Source of the DNA: Saccharopolyspora shandongensis
GTDB lineage: Bacteria; Actinomycetota; Actinomycetes; Mycobacteriales; Pseudonocardiaceae
Length of the DNA stretch: 64,000 bases
Assembly: GCF_900106995.1 (NCBI RefSeq)
Contig: NZ_FNOK01000015.1
Span: forward strand, 1 to 64,000
Direction: 5' to 3'
Shown: in pieces, positions 26,475 to 34,960 of the stretch
Position numbering within the stretch: position 1 is the stretch's first letter
Layout of the letters: each line of letters opens with the position of its first letter
Position numbers and translations under genes: made by a program
The notes under the pieces: model-generated
Databases searched by the model: none
What the model saw: only the letters and a program-made list of their open reading frames with translations
Told to the model about the DNA's origin: nothing

Positions 26475-27638
26475 ATGGCGGAGGCGTACATCATCGACGC
26501 GGCGCGGACCCCGGTGGGCCGGCGCGGCGGTGGGCTCAGCGGAATCCATCCGGCCGACCTGTCCGCGCACGTGCTCCGAAACGTGGTGGCCCGCACCGGG
26601 ATCGACCCGTCGGCGGTCGACGACGTGGTGTGGGGATGCGTCGACGCGGTCGGCGCGCAGGCGGGCAACATCGGCCGCACCGGGTGGCTGGCGGCCGGGT
26701 TCCCGGAGCACGTCCCGGGCGTGACGATCGACCGCCAGTGCGGTTCTTCCCAGCAGGCGGTGCACTTCGCCGCCCAGGCGGTGCTCAGCGGCACGGCCGA
26801 ACTGGTGATCGCCGGCGGTGTGCAGAACATGAGCGCCATCCCGATCGGCAGCGCGCTGCTGGGCGGTGCGGAGCTCGGATTCCCCGTCGCCTACGGCCCG
26901 AACTCCGGTTCGGCGGGCTGGCAGGACCGCTACGGCGACGTCGAGGTGACGCAGTTCCGCGGTGCCGAGCTGATCGCCGAGAAGTGGGACATCTCCCGGT
27001 CGGACATGGAGGAGTTCGCGCTGACCAGCCACCGGCGGGCGATCGAGGCGATCGACGCGGGCCGGTTCGACGAGGAACTCGCGCCGATCGCGGGTGTCGA
27101 GCGCGACGAAGGGCCGCGCCGCGACACCAGCAAGGAGAAGCTCGAAGGGCTCAAGGTGCTGCGCGAGGGCGGCCGCATCACCGCCGGGTTGGCCAGCCAG
27201 ATCTCCGACGGGGCCTCGGCGCTGCTGGTCGCCTCCGAGCGGGCCGTCGCCGACCACGACCTGACACCGCGGGCGCGCATCCACCACATGAGCGTGCGCG
27301 GCGACGACCCGGTCTTCATGCTGTCGGCGCCGATCCCGGCGACCCGGCACGCGCTGGCGAAGGCCGGGCTGAGCGCCTCGGACATCGACGTGGTGGAGAT
27401 CAACGAGGCCTTCGCGAGCGTGGTGCTGGCCTGGCTGAAGGACATCGACATCGACCCGGCCCGGGTCAACCCCAACGGCGGCGCCATCGCCCTGGGCCAT
27501 CCCCTGGGTGCGACCGGGACCAAGCTGATGACGACGATGCTGGCGGAACTGGAGCGCACGGGCGGCCGCTACGGCCTGCAGACGATGTGCGAAGGCGGCG
27601 GCACGGCGAACGTGACGATCATCGAGCGCCTCGGCTGA
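26475..27638 (+). CDS. fadA6: Acetyl-CoA acetyltransferase, FadA6-like steroid C/D-ring thiolase
   Basis: A 387-residue thiolase with nucleophile Cys89 (DRQCGSSQQ), NEAFA, GHPLG and the C-terminal MCEGGG motif. Segments such as AGGVQNMS, FRGAELIAEKW and GLQTMCEGGGTANVTIIER are those of mycobacterial FadA6, the thiolase of the HIP (C/D-ring) stage of cholesterol breakdown in the KstR2 regulon. The KstR2-type operator upstream fits. ATG at 26475 after GGAGGGACGG. Probably co-transcribed with the two MaoC-like genes that follow (46-base gap). Confidence 0.85.
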   Translation: MAEAYIIDAARTPVGRRGGGLSGIHPADLSAHVLRNVVARTGIDPSAVDDVVWGCVDAVGAQAGNIGRTGWLAAGFPEHVPGVTIDRQCGSSQQAVHFAAQAVLSGTAELVIAGGVQNMSAIPIGSALLGGAELGFPVAYGPNSGSAGWQDRYGDVEVTQFRGAELIAEKWDISRSDMEEFALTSHRRAIEAIDAGRFDEELAPIAGVERDEGPRRDTSKEKLEGLKVLREGGRITAGLASQISDGASALLVASERAVADHDLTPRARIHHMSVRGDDPVFMLSAPIPATRHALAKAGLSASDIDVVEINEAFASVVLAWLKDIDIDPARVNPNGGAIALGHPLGATGTKLMTTMLAELERTGGRYGLQTMCEGGGTANVTIIERLG

Positions 27639-27683
27639 CGGGTGCCGCGAGCGAGCGGATTTCGGCGGTGTGAGAGGAGTTTC

Positions 27684-28145
27684 ATGGCCATCAACCGGGA
27701 ATTCGTCGGGCATACCTTCGGTTCCGGCGAACCGTACGAGGTGACGCGCGGCAAGATCCGCGAGTTCGCCGACGCCATCGGCGATGCCAACCCGGCCTAC
27801 CGCAGCCCGGACGCCGCTCGCGAGCTCGGGCATCCGGACGTGATCGCGCCGCCGACCTTCGGCATCGTCGCGGCCGGTGCGGCGTCGTCGAACAATCCGA
27901 TCCGGCGCCCCGAGTTCGGCCTCGACTACCGGATGGTCGTGCACGGCGAGCAGCAGTTCCGCTACCGGCGGCCGATCCGGGCCGGTGACGTGCTCACCGC
28001 CACGGGCCGGATCGCGGAGATCCGCGACGCCGGGCGCAACGAGCTGGTGCGCATCGAGACCGACATCCGCGACAGCGCCGGCGAGCTGGTGTGCACCGCG
28101 GTGAACGTCATCGTGTCGCGGGGCACCGCGGCCGGAGGGGAGTGA
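27684..28145 (+). CDS. MaoC-like/FAS1-type dehydratase, HadA-like subunit
   Basis: A 153-residue hot-dog-fold protein: FVGHTFGSGEPYEVTRGKIR, FADAIGDANPAYR, IAPPTFGIV and FRYRRPIRAGD. The pattern is that of HadA/HadC, the half that pairs with HadB to form an R-specific 3-hydroxyacyl dehydratase; the hydratase His normally lies in the B partner. ATG after GAGGAG. Four bases separate it from its partner gene. Its place behind fadA6 suggests a CoA substrate of steroid origin rather than fatty acid synthesis; this is inference. Confidence 0.8.
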   Translation: MAINREFVGHTFGSGEPYEVTRGKIREFADAIGDANPAYRSPDAARELGHPDVIAPPTFGIVAAGAASSNNPIRRPEFGLDYRMVVHGEQQFRYRRPIRAGDVLTATGRIAEIRDAGRNELVRIETDIRDSAGELVCTAVNVIVSRGTAAGGE

Positions 28146-28148
28146 GGC

Positions 28149-28577
28149 ATGCCGGCGAGCGTGCGCTACGACGACGTCGAGGTCGGCACCGAGATCGGCC
28201 CCGAGCGCTATCCGATCCACCGGCTGACGCTGGTGAAGTACTGCGGGGCTTCCGGTGATTTCAACGTGATCCACTGGAACGAGCGGATCGCCAAGCAGGC
28301 GGGGCTGCCGGATGTGATCGCGCACGGCATGCTCACCATGGCCGAGGCGGCGCGGCTGGTCACGGACTGGGTGGGAGACCCGGGCGCGGTGGTGGAGTAC
28401 GGCGTCCGCTTCGCGAAGCCGGTCGTGGTCCCGGACGACGACGAAGGAGTCGAGGTCGTGGTCGCGGGCCGGGTGGCGGAGAAGCTCGGCGACAAGCAGG
28501 CTGTGATCGAGCTCGCGGCCACTTCCGGGGGAATCGACGTCCTGGCCAAGGCCAGGGCCGTCGTCCAACTCGCCTGA
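28149..28577 (+). CDS. MaoC-like dehydratase, HadB-like catalytic subunit
   Basis: A 142-residue hydratase 2 fold protein with the catalytic signature YCGASGDFNVIHWNERIA (Asp and His), then VIAHGMLTM and VTDWVGDPGAVVEYGVRFA, nearly the HadB consensus. Expected to form a heterodimer with the preceding gene and hydrate or dehydrate a 2-enoyl/3-hydroxyacyl thioester. It ends before a strong hairpin. In mycobacteria hadAB sits beside rpmG and serves mycolate synthesis; here the location next to fadA6 and kstR2 is different. Confidence 0.82.
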   Translation: MPASVRYDDVEVGTEIGPERYPIHRLTLVKYCGASGDFNVIHWNERIAKQAGLPDVIAHGMLTMAEAARLVTDWVGDPGAVVEYGVRFAKPVVVPDDDEGVEVVVAGRVAEKLGDKQAVIELAATSGGIDVLAKARAVVQLA

Positions 28578-28585
28578 CCCGGAGC

Positions 28586-28624
28586 GGTGCCTGTTCCCGT
28601 TGTCCCGGAACGAGAACAGGCACC
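28586..28624 (+). terminator. Hairpin terminator
   Basis: GGTGCCTGTTC (28586-28596) pairs with GAACAGGCACC (28614-28624), 9 bases after the HadB-like stop codon. Confidence 0.75.
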
Positions 28625-28732
28625 TCTGCGTCATTCGGCCAGGGTCATCGGGCGCGCGGGAAACGTGGGGGAGACGATTTCGCGAGAGACCGGCCGTCGC
28701 CGGGTGAACCGCGAGATCCGTGACCTCCGGCG

Positions 28733-29374
28733 GTGCGATCGGGGGTGTTCTGGGAAGATGGTGCCGTTGCTTCGACCAAGCGCTTGTCCAACCGCGGCTC
28801 CGGGCGGCGGGCTGAATTGCTGGCCATCGCCGGCGAGTTGTTCGCCACTCGCGGTTTCCTCGCCACCACCGTGCGGGACATCGCCGACGCCGCCGGCATC
28901 CTCTCCGGCAGCCTGTACCACCACTTCGACTCCAAGGAGTCGATGGTCGACGAGATCCTGCGCGAGTTCCTCGACGCCCAGCGCGAGACCAACGAGCAGG
29001 TGCTGCGGGAGGCGAGTGACCCACGCGCCGCGATCGCCGAGCTCATCCGGCGGTCCTTCGGCGCGATGCGGCGGTACCGGGCGGCGATCGCGATCTTCCA
29101 GAACGAGTCGAATTACCTCGGCGGGTTCGAGCGGTTCGGCTACCTGCAGCAGGCGGCCGAGGACTTCGAGCGGACCTGGACGAGCCTGCTGCAGGACGGC
29201 CGGCGCGCCGGGGTGTTCCGCGAGGACCTCGACCCCAAGGTGACCTACCGATTCATGCGCGACATGGTGTGGACGGCGGTGCATTGGTACGACCCGCGCG
29301 GAAATCTCACCGCGGACGCCATCGCGGACCAGTACATCGAGATCCTCTGCGACGGCATCGTGTCGCGGGAGTGA
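28733..29374 (+). CDS. kstR2: TetR regulator KstR2, repressor of C/D-ring steroid genes
   Basis: A TetR protein whose DNA-binding region reads ATTVRDIADAAGILSGSLYH then HFDSKESMVDEILREFLD, almost the mycobacterial KstR2 sequence; the C-terminal WYDPRGNLTADAIADQYIEI also matches. KstR2 senses HIP-CoA and represses the fadA6/fadE30-type regulon. The start is uncertain: 28733 is the outer limit, GTG at 28745 is possible, and TTG at 28784 would give the family length. The operator at 28775-28788 lies inside the longer frames, favouring the later start. Confidence 0.88.
   Translation: MRSGVFWEDGAVASTKRLSNRGSGRRAELLAIAGELFATRGFLATTVRDIADAAGILSGSLYHHFDSKESMVDEILREFLDAQRETNEQVLREASDPRAAIAELIRRSFGAMRRYRAAIAIFQNESNYLGGFERFGYLQQAAEDFERTWTSLLQDGRRAGVFREDLDPKVTYRFMRDMVWTAVHWYDPRGNLTADAIADQYIEILCDGIVSRE
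28775..28788. promoter_or_regulatory. KstR2-type operator at kstR2
   Basis: ACCAAGCGCTTGTC matches AnCAAGnnCTTGnT except the last base and has the central palindrome CAAGCGCTTG. Implies autoregulation. Confidence 0.75.
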
Positions 29375-29416
29375 CGGCGCGGTCGACGAGCGGCGCTTCG
29401 CGTACCCGGGAGGCCG

Positions 29417-29548
29417 CTATCCCGCCATCAGAACGTCCAAATAGGACGTCCAGCCGCGCGGCCGATTGCGGAAGGTCGGACGGAGGCCGAGAGTCCACTC
29501 GCCGCTGCCGCGCGGCACCTGGACCGTCCCCTGTGGATGATGCGGCAT
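29417..29548 (-). CDS. Possible 43-residue small protein or gene remnant
   Basis: An ATG-initiated frame of 43 codons: MPHHPQGTVQVPRGSGEWTL then GLRPTFRNRPRG and WTSYLDVLMAG. It has plausible amino-acid use, with Trp and Tyr, but no good ribosome site and no known family. It could be the C-terminal end of a lost gene. The rest of this 353-base gap holds only a family B hairpin. Confidence 0.25.
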   Translation of the reverse strand: MPHHPQGTVQVPRGSGEWTLGLRPTFRNRPRGWTSYLDVLMAG

Positions 29549-29569
29549 TGGTCCCGCAGGTCACCTCCC

Positions 29570-29607
29570 GTGAGTGCTTTGGTGTGCTATAGCACCCAAG
29601 CACTCAC
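29570..29607. repeat. Hairpin of repeat family B with TGCTATAGCA core
   Basis: GTGAGTGCTTTGGTG / CACCCAAGCACTCAC around the self-complementary TGCTATAGCA. The same core is in the copy at 43791-43834. Confidence 0.75.
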
Positions 29608-29727
29608 CGTCATGGTCAGAACGAACTGTTTCGCCTCGTTTTCCAGGAACGGGGAAGCTTCTCCGCATCGCGGAGCGCCGGGTTATCCTCGCGAGAGCAG
29701 TGTTCTGCGGACGGCTGGAGGTCAACG

Positions 29728-30768
29728 GTGAACGACGGTGCGGCAGAAGCGCGGCACGCCTGGATCAACTCGGGGGTGTTCGAGGTGGCGCCGGGCGTGC
29801 ACCGGATTCCGCTGCCGCTGCCCAACGACGGGCTGCGCGCGGTCAACGTCTACGCCATCGAAGACGGCGACGGACTGGTGCTCGTCGACTCCGGCTGGGC
29901 CCTGGACGAGGCCCGCGACCAGCTCGAATCGGCGCTCGGCGAGCTCGGCTACGGCTTCGAGGACGTGCAGCGCTTCCTGGTGACCCACGCCCACCGCGAC
30001 CACTACACGCTCGCCGTCGCGCTGCGCCGCAACTTCGGCTCCCGGATCAGCCTCGGCGCGGGCGAACAGCCCTCCGTGGAGGCGCTGCTGGCCAACCGGC
30101 AGGAGGCGGAAGCCGAGCGGCTGCGGCGCTGGGGCGCGGATGAGCTGCTCGTCAAGCTCGCCGAGGCGTACGGCGGCAAGGCGCCGAAGTCCAGCAGCAG
30201 CTACGAACTCCCGGACGAGTGGCTGGAGGGCAAGGTCGAGATCCCCCTGCAGTCCCGGACCCTGCTCGCCGTACCGACGCCGGGGCACACCCGGGGCCAC
30301 GTGGTGTTCCTGGACTCCGAGTCGTCGCTGATGTTCTCCGGCGACCACATCCTGCCGCACATCACGCCGTCCATCGGCGTCGAACCGGCGCGCGCCGACC
30401 TCCCGCTGGGCGAGTACCTGGATTCGCTGCGCCTGATGCAGTCCTACCCGGACATGCGGCTGCTGCCGGCGCACGGCCCGACGGGCGGGAGCTCGCACAC
30501 CCGGGCCGCGGAACTGCTGCAGCACCACGAGGAACGGCTGGACCAGACGGCCGAGGCGATCCGGGACGGGGCGGGCACCGCCTACGAGGCCGCGCTGAAG
30601 CTGGGCTGGACCCGCCGCAACCGCAAGCTGCCCGACCTCGACCTGTTCAACCAGGTGCTGGCCGTCGGCGAGACCAACGCACACCTGGATGTCCTTGTCA
30701 CCCGCGGAATCCTGACCTCGTCCGCGACGGACGGCATCGTCGAGTACGCGGTGCCCGGCCAGGCCTGA
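29728..30768 (+). CDS. MBL-fold hydrolase
   Basis: A 346-residue metallo-beta-lactamase-fold hydrolase with the complete metal motif THAHRDH, the GHTRGH ligand loop and FSGDHILPH, then a helical C-terminal extension (AAELLQHHEERLDQTAEAIR), as in the beta-lactamase-like/LACTB2 group. Two metal ions are expected. GTG start after GGAGG. The substrate is unknown; its place between kstR2 and kstR makes a thioester or lactone hydrolase in steroid breakdown conceivable but unproven. Convergent with kstR through a shared hairpin. Confidence 0.88.
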   Translation: MNDGAAEARHAWINSGVFEVAPGVHRIPLPLPNDGLRAVNVYAIEDGDGLVLVDSGWALDEARDQLESALGELGYGFEDVQRFLVTHAHRDHYTLAVALRRNFGSRISLGAGEQPSVEALLANRQEAEAERLRRWGADELLVKLAEAYGGKAPKSSSSYELPDEWLEGKVEIPLQSRTLLAVPTPGHTRGHVVFLDSESSLMFSGDHILPHITPSIGVEPARADLPLGEYLDSLRLMQSYPDMRLLPAHGPTGGSSHTRAAELLQHHEERLDQTAEAIRDGAGTAYEAALKLGWTRRNRKLPDLDLFNQVLAVGETNAHLDVLVTRGILTSSATDGIVEYAVPGQA

Positions 30769-30785
30769 CGCGACCGCCGGCGCGG

Positions 30786-30811
30786 GTCTTCCGGGGCAGG
30801 CCCCGGAAGAC
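30786..30811. terminator. Bidirectional hairpin between MBL gene and kstR
   Basis: GTCTTCCGGGG (30786-30796), loop CAGG, CCCCGGAAGAC (30801-30811): a perfect 11-base stem ending exactly at the kstR stop codon. Confidence 0.8.
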
Positions 30812-31420
30812 TCACGCCAGCAGCAGGCGGACGGTGAGCTCCAGCCGGTTGGAGACGTCGGACGCGGATGCGCGGCGGGTCACCCAGGCGACCAGGTTGG
30901 ACAGCCACACGTCGCCGATCACCCGGGCGATCGCCTTCTCCTCGTCGGTGGGATCGTCGACGGTCATGGCGTTGGTGAAGAACCGCTCGACCAGCGCCGC
31001 GACGGTGTCGACCTCGGCCGCCGCCGAGGTGTCGGCGAACATGAACGCGCGGGTCATCGCCTCGGTCAGCTGCGGGTTGCGCTGCAGCGTCTTGGTGGTG
31101 CGGTTGAGCACGACCATGACCCGCTCGTAAGGCGTTTCGCCGGGGATCTTCGTGCGGTCCATCTTCTCCTGGGCCCGCTCGAACTCCCTGGCCAGGCCGG
31201 TCACCAGCAGGTGGATCTTGGACGGGAAGTACCGGTACAGCGTCCCCAGCGCCACGTCGGCCTTCTCCGCGACGGTGCGCATCTGGACCGCGTCGTAGCC
31301 ACCTTTGGTGGCCAGCGCGATGGTGGCGTCGATGATTCGCTTGCGGCGTTCGTGCTGAGCAGTGGAACCGGTCTCGTCGTCCCGGAGCGCCTGCAGCACA
31401 TTCCGCGAGGTGCTTGCCAT
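30812..31420 (-). CDS. kstR: TetR regulator KstR, master repressor of cholesterol catabolism
   Basis: A 202-residue TetR protein. The helix-turn-helix region GGYDAVQMRTVAEKADVALG plus TLYRYFPSKIHLL (about residues 40-72) and the C-terminal ARVIGDVWLSNLVAWVTRRA match mycobacterial KstR closely. KstR binds the 14-base palindrome TnnAACnnGTTnnA and is released by 3-oxo-cholestenoyl-CoA-type ligands. Eight such sites occur in this window. The ATG at 31420 is chosen by homology; upstream frame codons are not family-like. Its own operator lies about 107 bases upstream. Confidence 0.92.
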   Translation of the reverse strand: MASTSRNVLQALRDDETGSTAQHERRKRIIDATIALATKGGYDAVQMRTVAEKADVALGTLYRYFPSKIHLLVTGLAREFERAQEKMDRTKIPGETPYERVMVVLNRTTKTLQRNPQLTEAMTRAFMFADTSAAAEVDTVAALVERFFTNAMTVDDPTDEEKAIARVIGDVWLSNLVAWVTRRASASDVSNRLELTVRLLLA

Positions 31421-31526
31421 GCAGCGTCGGTCCCCTCGAAGACTCGTTGGTCGAAACGCGTGGTGGTCACCACGCGGCTCGTCGCCGCACCACCCTGACG
31501 GGTTAAGGTGATCGACGTGGTTCGAT

Positions 31527-31540
31527 CGAAACATGTTCCA
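31527..31540. promoter_or_regulatory. KstR operator between kstR and the GT4 gene
   Basis: CGAAACATGTTCCA fits AAC-2-GTT with flanks matching the KstR box except the first base. It could autoregulate kstR and perhaps the divergent glycosyltransferase operon 42 bases away. Confidence 0.75.
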
Positions 31541-31581
31541 GTCTACCCAGCCCGCCGGGCGCTGGCTGTGTGAGGTGAGTC

Positions 31582-32835
31582 GTGCGGATCGCGTTGCTGT
31601 CCTACCGGAGCAAGCCGCACTGCGGCGGGCAAGGCGTCTACGTCCGGCACCTCAGCCGAGGGCTGGCGGAACTGGGCCATCACGTCGAGGTGTTCTCCGG
31701 CAAGCCGTACCCGGAGCTGGATCCCGGGGTGGATCTGACCGCGGTGGACAGCCTCGACCTCTACGACGATGCGGACCCGTTCCGCACCCCGAACTGGCGG
31801 GAACTGCGTGACGCCGTCGACCTGCTGGAGGTCGGCACCATGTGGACCGCCGGCTTCCCCGAACCGCTGACCTTCAGCCTGCGGGCGGCGAAGCTGCTGC
31901 GCGCCCGGCGCCACGAGTTCGACGTGATCCACGACAACCAATGCCTGGGCTACGGCCTGCTTGCCTTGCAGCGCGCCGGGATTCCGCTGGTCGCGACCGT
32001 GCACCACCCGATCACGCACGACCGCCGGGTCGACCTGGCCGGGACCACCGGCTGGCGGCGGGTCGGGGTGCGCCGCTGGTACGGGTTCACCCGCATGCAG
32101 GCGCGGGTGGCGCGCCGGATTCCGCAGCTGCTGACCGTTTCGGAGTCCTCGGCCGCCGACATCCGGCGCGACTTCGGCGTGGCCGCGAAGCAGCTGCAGG
32201 TGGTGCCGCTGGGCGTGGACGCCGAGGTGTTCAAGCCGCCGACCGCGCCCCGGGTGCCCGGCCGCATCGTGGCGATGGCCAGCGCGGACACCCCGATGAA
32301 GGGCATCGGCACGCTGCTGGAGGCGGTCGCGAAGCTGCGCACCGAACGCGCCGTGGAGCTGGTGCTGGTCGCGAAGCCGACGCCCGGCGGGCCGACCGAG
32401 CAGCGCATCGAGGAGCTGGCCATCGGCGACGTGGTGCGCACCGTCAGCGGCATCAGCGACGCCGAGCTGGCGGAGCTGCTCGGTTCCGCCGAGGTGGCCT
32501 GTGTGCCGTCGCTCTACGAGGGGTTCTCGCTGCCGACGGTCGAGGCGATGGCCTGCGCGACGCCGCTGGTGGCCAGTCGCGCCGGGGCGATCCCGGAGGT
32601 GGCCGGGCCGGACGGCGAGTGCGCCGACCTCGTCCCGCCCGGCGACGCCGAGGCGCTGGCGAAGGCGCTGGCCGGGCTGCTCGACTCGGCCGATCGGCGG
32701 CAGCGGCTCGGCGCGGCCGGCCGGGCTCGGGTTTTGGCGAAGTACAGCTGGAAATCGGTGGCAGCGGCGACGGTCGACTGCTACGCCGAGGCGATCGCGC
32801 GGAGGGCGCGCGCCGGGGAGGGAGCAACTTGCTGA
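31582..32835 (+). CDS. Glycosyltransferase family 4
   Basis: A 417-residue retaining GT-B glycosyltransferase: N-terminal LLSYRSKPHCGGQGVYVRHL, and the C-terminal nucleotide-sugar site EVACVPSLYEGFSLPTVEAM (E-x7-E motif). The acceptor is not known. GTG start at 31582. It leads a tightly packed group of GT4, class I methyltransferase and alpha/alpha-barrel protein, with overlaps of 7 and 14 bases, suggesting one pathway for a methylated glycolipid or surface glycoconjugate. The steroid genes around it may be coincidental. Confidence 0.9.
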   Translation: MRIALLSYRSKPHCGGQGVYVRHLSRGLAELGHHVEVFSGKPYPELDPGVDLTAVDSLDLYDDADPFRTPNWRELRDAVDLLEVGTMWTAGFPEPLTFSLRAAKLLRARRHEFDVIHDNQCLGYGLLALQRAGIPLVATVHHPITHDRRVDLAGTTGWRRVGVRRWYGFTRMQARVARRIPQLLTVSESSAADIRRDFGVAAKQLQVVPLGVDAEVFKPPTAPRVPGRIVAMASADTPMKGIGTLLEAVAKLRTERAVELVLVAKPTPGGPTEQRIEELAIGDVVRTVSGISDAELAELLGSAEVACVPSLYEGFSLPTVEAMACATPLVASRAGAIPEVAGPDGECADLVPPGDAEALAKALAGLLDSADRRQRLGAAGRARVLAKYSWKSVAAATVDCYAEAIARRARAGEGATC

Positions 32836-33560
32836 CGGTGGACTTCGACAAGCTCGGTGTGCAGCCGGGCCAGCGCGTGCTGGACCTGGGCTGCGGCGCG
32901 GGGCGGCACGCCTTCGAGCTCTACCGGCGCGGGGCGGACGTGATCGCGTTCGACCAGGACGTCGCGGAGCTGGAGAACGTGGCGGCGATGTTCGCCGCGA
33001 TGAAGGCCGAGAACCAGGTGCCCGACGGCGCCGCCGCGCAGACCGTCTCCGGTGACGCGCTCGCGCTGCCCTTCCCGGACGAGCACTTCGACTGCGTGAT
33101 CGCCTCGGAGATCATGGAGCACGTCCCCGAGGACGAGAAGGCGATGCGCGAGCTGGTGCGCGTCGTCAAGCCCGGCGGCCGGGTGGTCGTGACGGTTCCG
33201 CGCGCGTGGCCGGAGAAGATCTGCTGGGCGCTGTCGGACGAGTACCACCAGGTCGAGGGCGGCCACGTGCGGATCTACTCCGCCGACGAGCTGATCGGCA
33301 AGCTTCGCGACGCGGGCCTGCGCCCGGCGTTCCGCCACTACGCGCACGCGCTGCACTCGCCGTACTGGTGGCTGAAGTGCGCGGTCGGCACCGACAACGA
33401 CGACCACCCGCTGCCCAAGCTCTACCACCGGATGCTGGTGTGGGACCTGATGAAGGGGCCCTGGATCACCCGCACCGCCGAGCGCCTGCTGGACCCGGTG
33501 ATGGGCAAGAGCATCGCGGTCTACCTGGGCAAGCCGGGGTCGGCCCGTGCCGGGGCCTGA
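32829..33560 (+). CDS. Class I SAM-dependent methyltransferase (type 11)
   Basis: A 243-residue methyltransferase with SAM motif I VLDLGCGAGRHAFEL, the acidic ribose loop end IAFDQD, VSGDALALPFPDEHFDCVIA and the post-motif VKPGGRVVVTVPR. TTG start after GGAGGG, overlapping the glycosyltransferase by 7 bases. The C-terminal part (HALHSPYWWLKCAVG) is specific to this actinobacterial subgroup, which commonly occurs with GT4 and the next gene. Substrate unknown. Confidence 0.88.
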   Translation: MLTVDFDKLGVQPGQRVLDLGCGAGRHAFELYRRGADVIAFDQDVAELENVAAMFAAMKAENQVPDGAAAQTVSGDALALPFPDEHFDCVIASEIMEHVPEDEKAMRELVRVVKPGGRVVVTVPRAWPEKICWALSDEYHQVEGGHVRIYSADELIGKLRDAGLRPAFRHYAHALHSPYWWLKCAVGTDNDDHPLPKLYHRMLVWDLMKGPWITRTAERLLDPVMGKSIAVYLGKPGSARAGA

Positions 33561-34620
33561 GGTTCCGGGCGTGCTGTCCGCCGAGGCGGCCGCCCAGACC
33601 GGCAAGGCCATCGCCGCGACGCAGCTGGAATCGGGCGCGGTGCCGTGGTTCCCGGGCGGGCACGTGGACCCGTGGGACCACGTCGAGTCGGCGATGGCGA
33701 TGGCCGCGACCGGGCTGCTCGCCGAGGCGGAGCACGCCTACGAGTGGCTGCGCGCGACCCAGCGTCCGGACGGCTCGTGGCCGTTGCAGGTCCGCGACGG
33801 GCGGATCGAGGACGCCGGGTCGGACACCAACTTCTGCGCGTATCCGGCCGTCGGCGTGTGGCACTACTTCCTGATCAGCGGTGATGACCGGTTCGCGGAG
33901 CGGATGTGGCCGGTGGTGCGGGCCGCGATCGACTTCGTGCTCACCGCGCAGCGGGAGCGGGGCGAGATCGACTGGGCGGTGGGGGAGTCGGGCATCCCTA
34001 CCGGCGAGGCGCTGCTGTCGGGCTGCTCCAGCATCCACCACAGCCTGCGCTGCGCCCTCGCGCTGGCCGAGTACCTGGATCAGCCGCAGCCGGACTGGGA
34101 GGTGGCGCTGGGCCGGCTCGGGCACGCGCTGCGCCACCACCCGGAAGCGTTCACGCCGAAGCACCGGTACTCGATGGACTGGTACTACCCGATCCTCGGC
34201 GGGGCGTTGCGCGGCGAGGCCGGGCGGCAGCGGTTGTTCGCGCGCTGGTCTGACTTCGTCGTGGACGGGCTCGGGGTGCGCTGCGTCGACGACCACCCGT
34301 GGGTCACCGGCGCGGAAACCTGCGAACTGGTGCTGAGCCTGGATGCGCTGGACGAGCACGACCGGGCCCGCGACCTGCTCGCGGCGATGCAGCACCTGCG
34401 CGACCCGGACGGCTCGTACTGGACGGGCCTGGTCTTCGCGGACGGCAAGCGCTGGCCGGAGGAGCGCTCGACCTGGACCGGTGCGGCGGTTGTCCTGGCG
34501 GCGGACGCGCTGTCCCGCACGACGCCGGGCAACGGCATCTTCCGGGGCGAGAAGCTCCCGACTGGCCTGCCGGTCGAGAACGTCCCCTGCTGCGAACTCG
34601 AGAACGTCCCCGGCACCTGA
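33547..34620 (+). CDS. Alpha/alpha-barrel protein (prenyltransferase/squalene-cyclase-like)
   Basis: A 357-residue protein with repeated helical hairpins and the motifs RPDGSWPLQ, DPDGSYWTG and AYEWLRATQ, typical of the terpene-cyclase/prenyltransferase alpha-alpha barrel often annotated as prenyltransferase. DxDD-type cyclase motifs are absent, so a catalytic role is uncertain; it could be a glycan-binding or glycosidase-like barrel. GTG start overlaps the methyltransferase by 14 bases. Last gene of the operon. Confidence 0.75.
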   Translation: MPGPEVPGVLSAEAAAQTGKAIAATQLESGAVPWFPGGHVDPWDHVESAMAMAATGLLAEAEHAYEWLRATQRPDGSWPLQVRDGRIEDAGSDTNFCAYPAVGVWHYFLISGDDRFAERMWPVVRAAIDFVLTAQRERGEIDWAVGESGIPTGEALLSGCSSIHHSLRCALALAEYLDQPQPDWEVALGRLGHALRHHPEAFTPKHRYSMDWYYPILGGALRGEAGRQRLFARWSDFVVDGLGVRCVDDHPWVTGAETCELVLSLDALDEHDRARDLLAAMQHLRDPDGSYWTGLVFADGKRWPEERSTWTGAAVVLAADALSRTTPGNGIFRGEKLPTGLPVENVPCCELENVPGT

Positions 34621-34683
34621 TCCACCCTCCCCGCGCCGTCGCCGACCACGTGTGTCCGCCAGTTTCAATGAGGTTTTTTCAAC

Positions 34684-34834
34684 CTCAGTTTGCGTGGCGG
34701 TGCGGGTGGCGGAACCTCAGAGGCTCCCTGGTCTGTGGGTGCCCCTCCTGATGTATGTCCGGTACACGGCGGAGGGGCCGTCCTCGCCGAGGGAACCCCG
34801 AAGGGGTGGGCGCCGTGAACCCGCGGCGGTGCAG
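34684..34834 (-). repeat. Dispersed element family E, copy 1
   Basis: Read on the minus strand it contains GCACCGCCGCGGGTTC, then GGCGAGGACGGCCCC, CGCCGTGTA and GGACATACA, matching the element at 46655-46800 in order, and ends with CCGCCACCCGCACCGCCACG like the tails at 46.77 and 55.26 kb. Confidence 0.75.
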
Positions 34835-34960
34835 GTGTCGTAGGTGGGCTATGCGCCTGCGGCGCATGCGACAGCCCATCGACGTGCAGCTTTGCGACCC
34901 GCGACTGCGGGCCGACCAGGATGAAAAACGCTCATTGAAATTGCGGAAGTTGTCCACAGT

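Noticed and set aside
33547..34620. True prenyltransferase or squalene cyclase
   Set aside because: It has barrel-type repeats, but the DxDD cyclase and zinc-binding prenyltransferase signatures were not found, so catalysis is not claimed.
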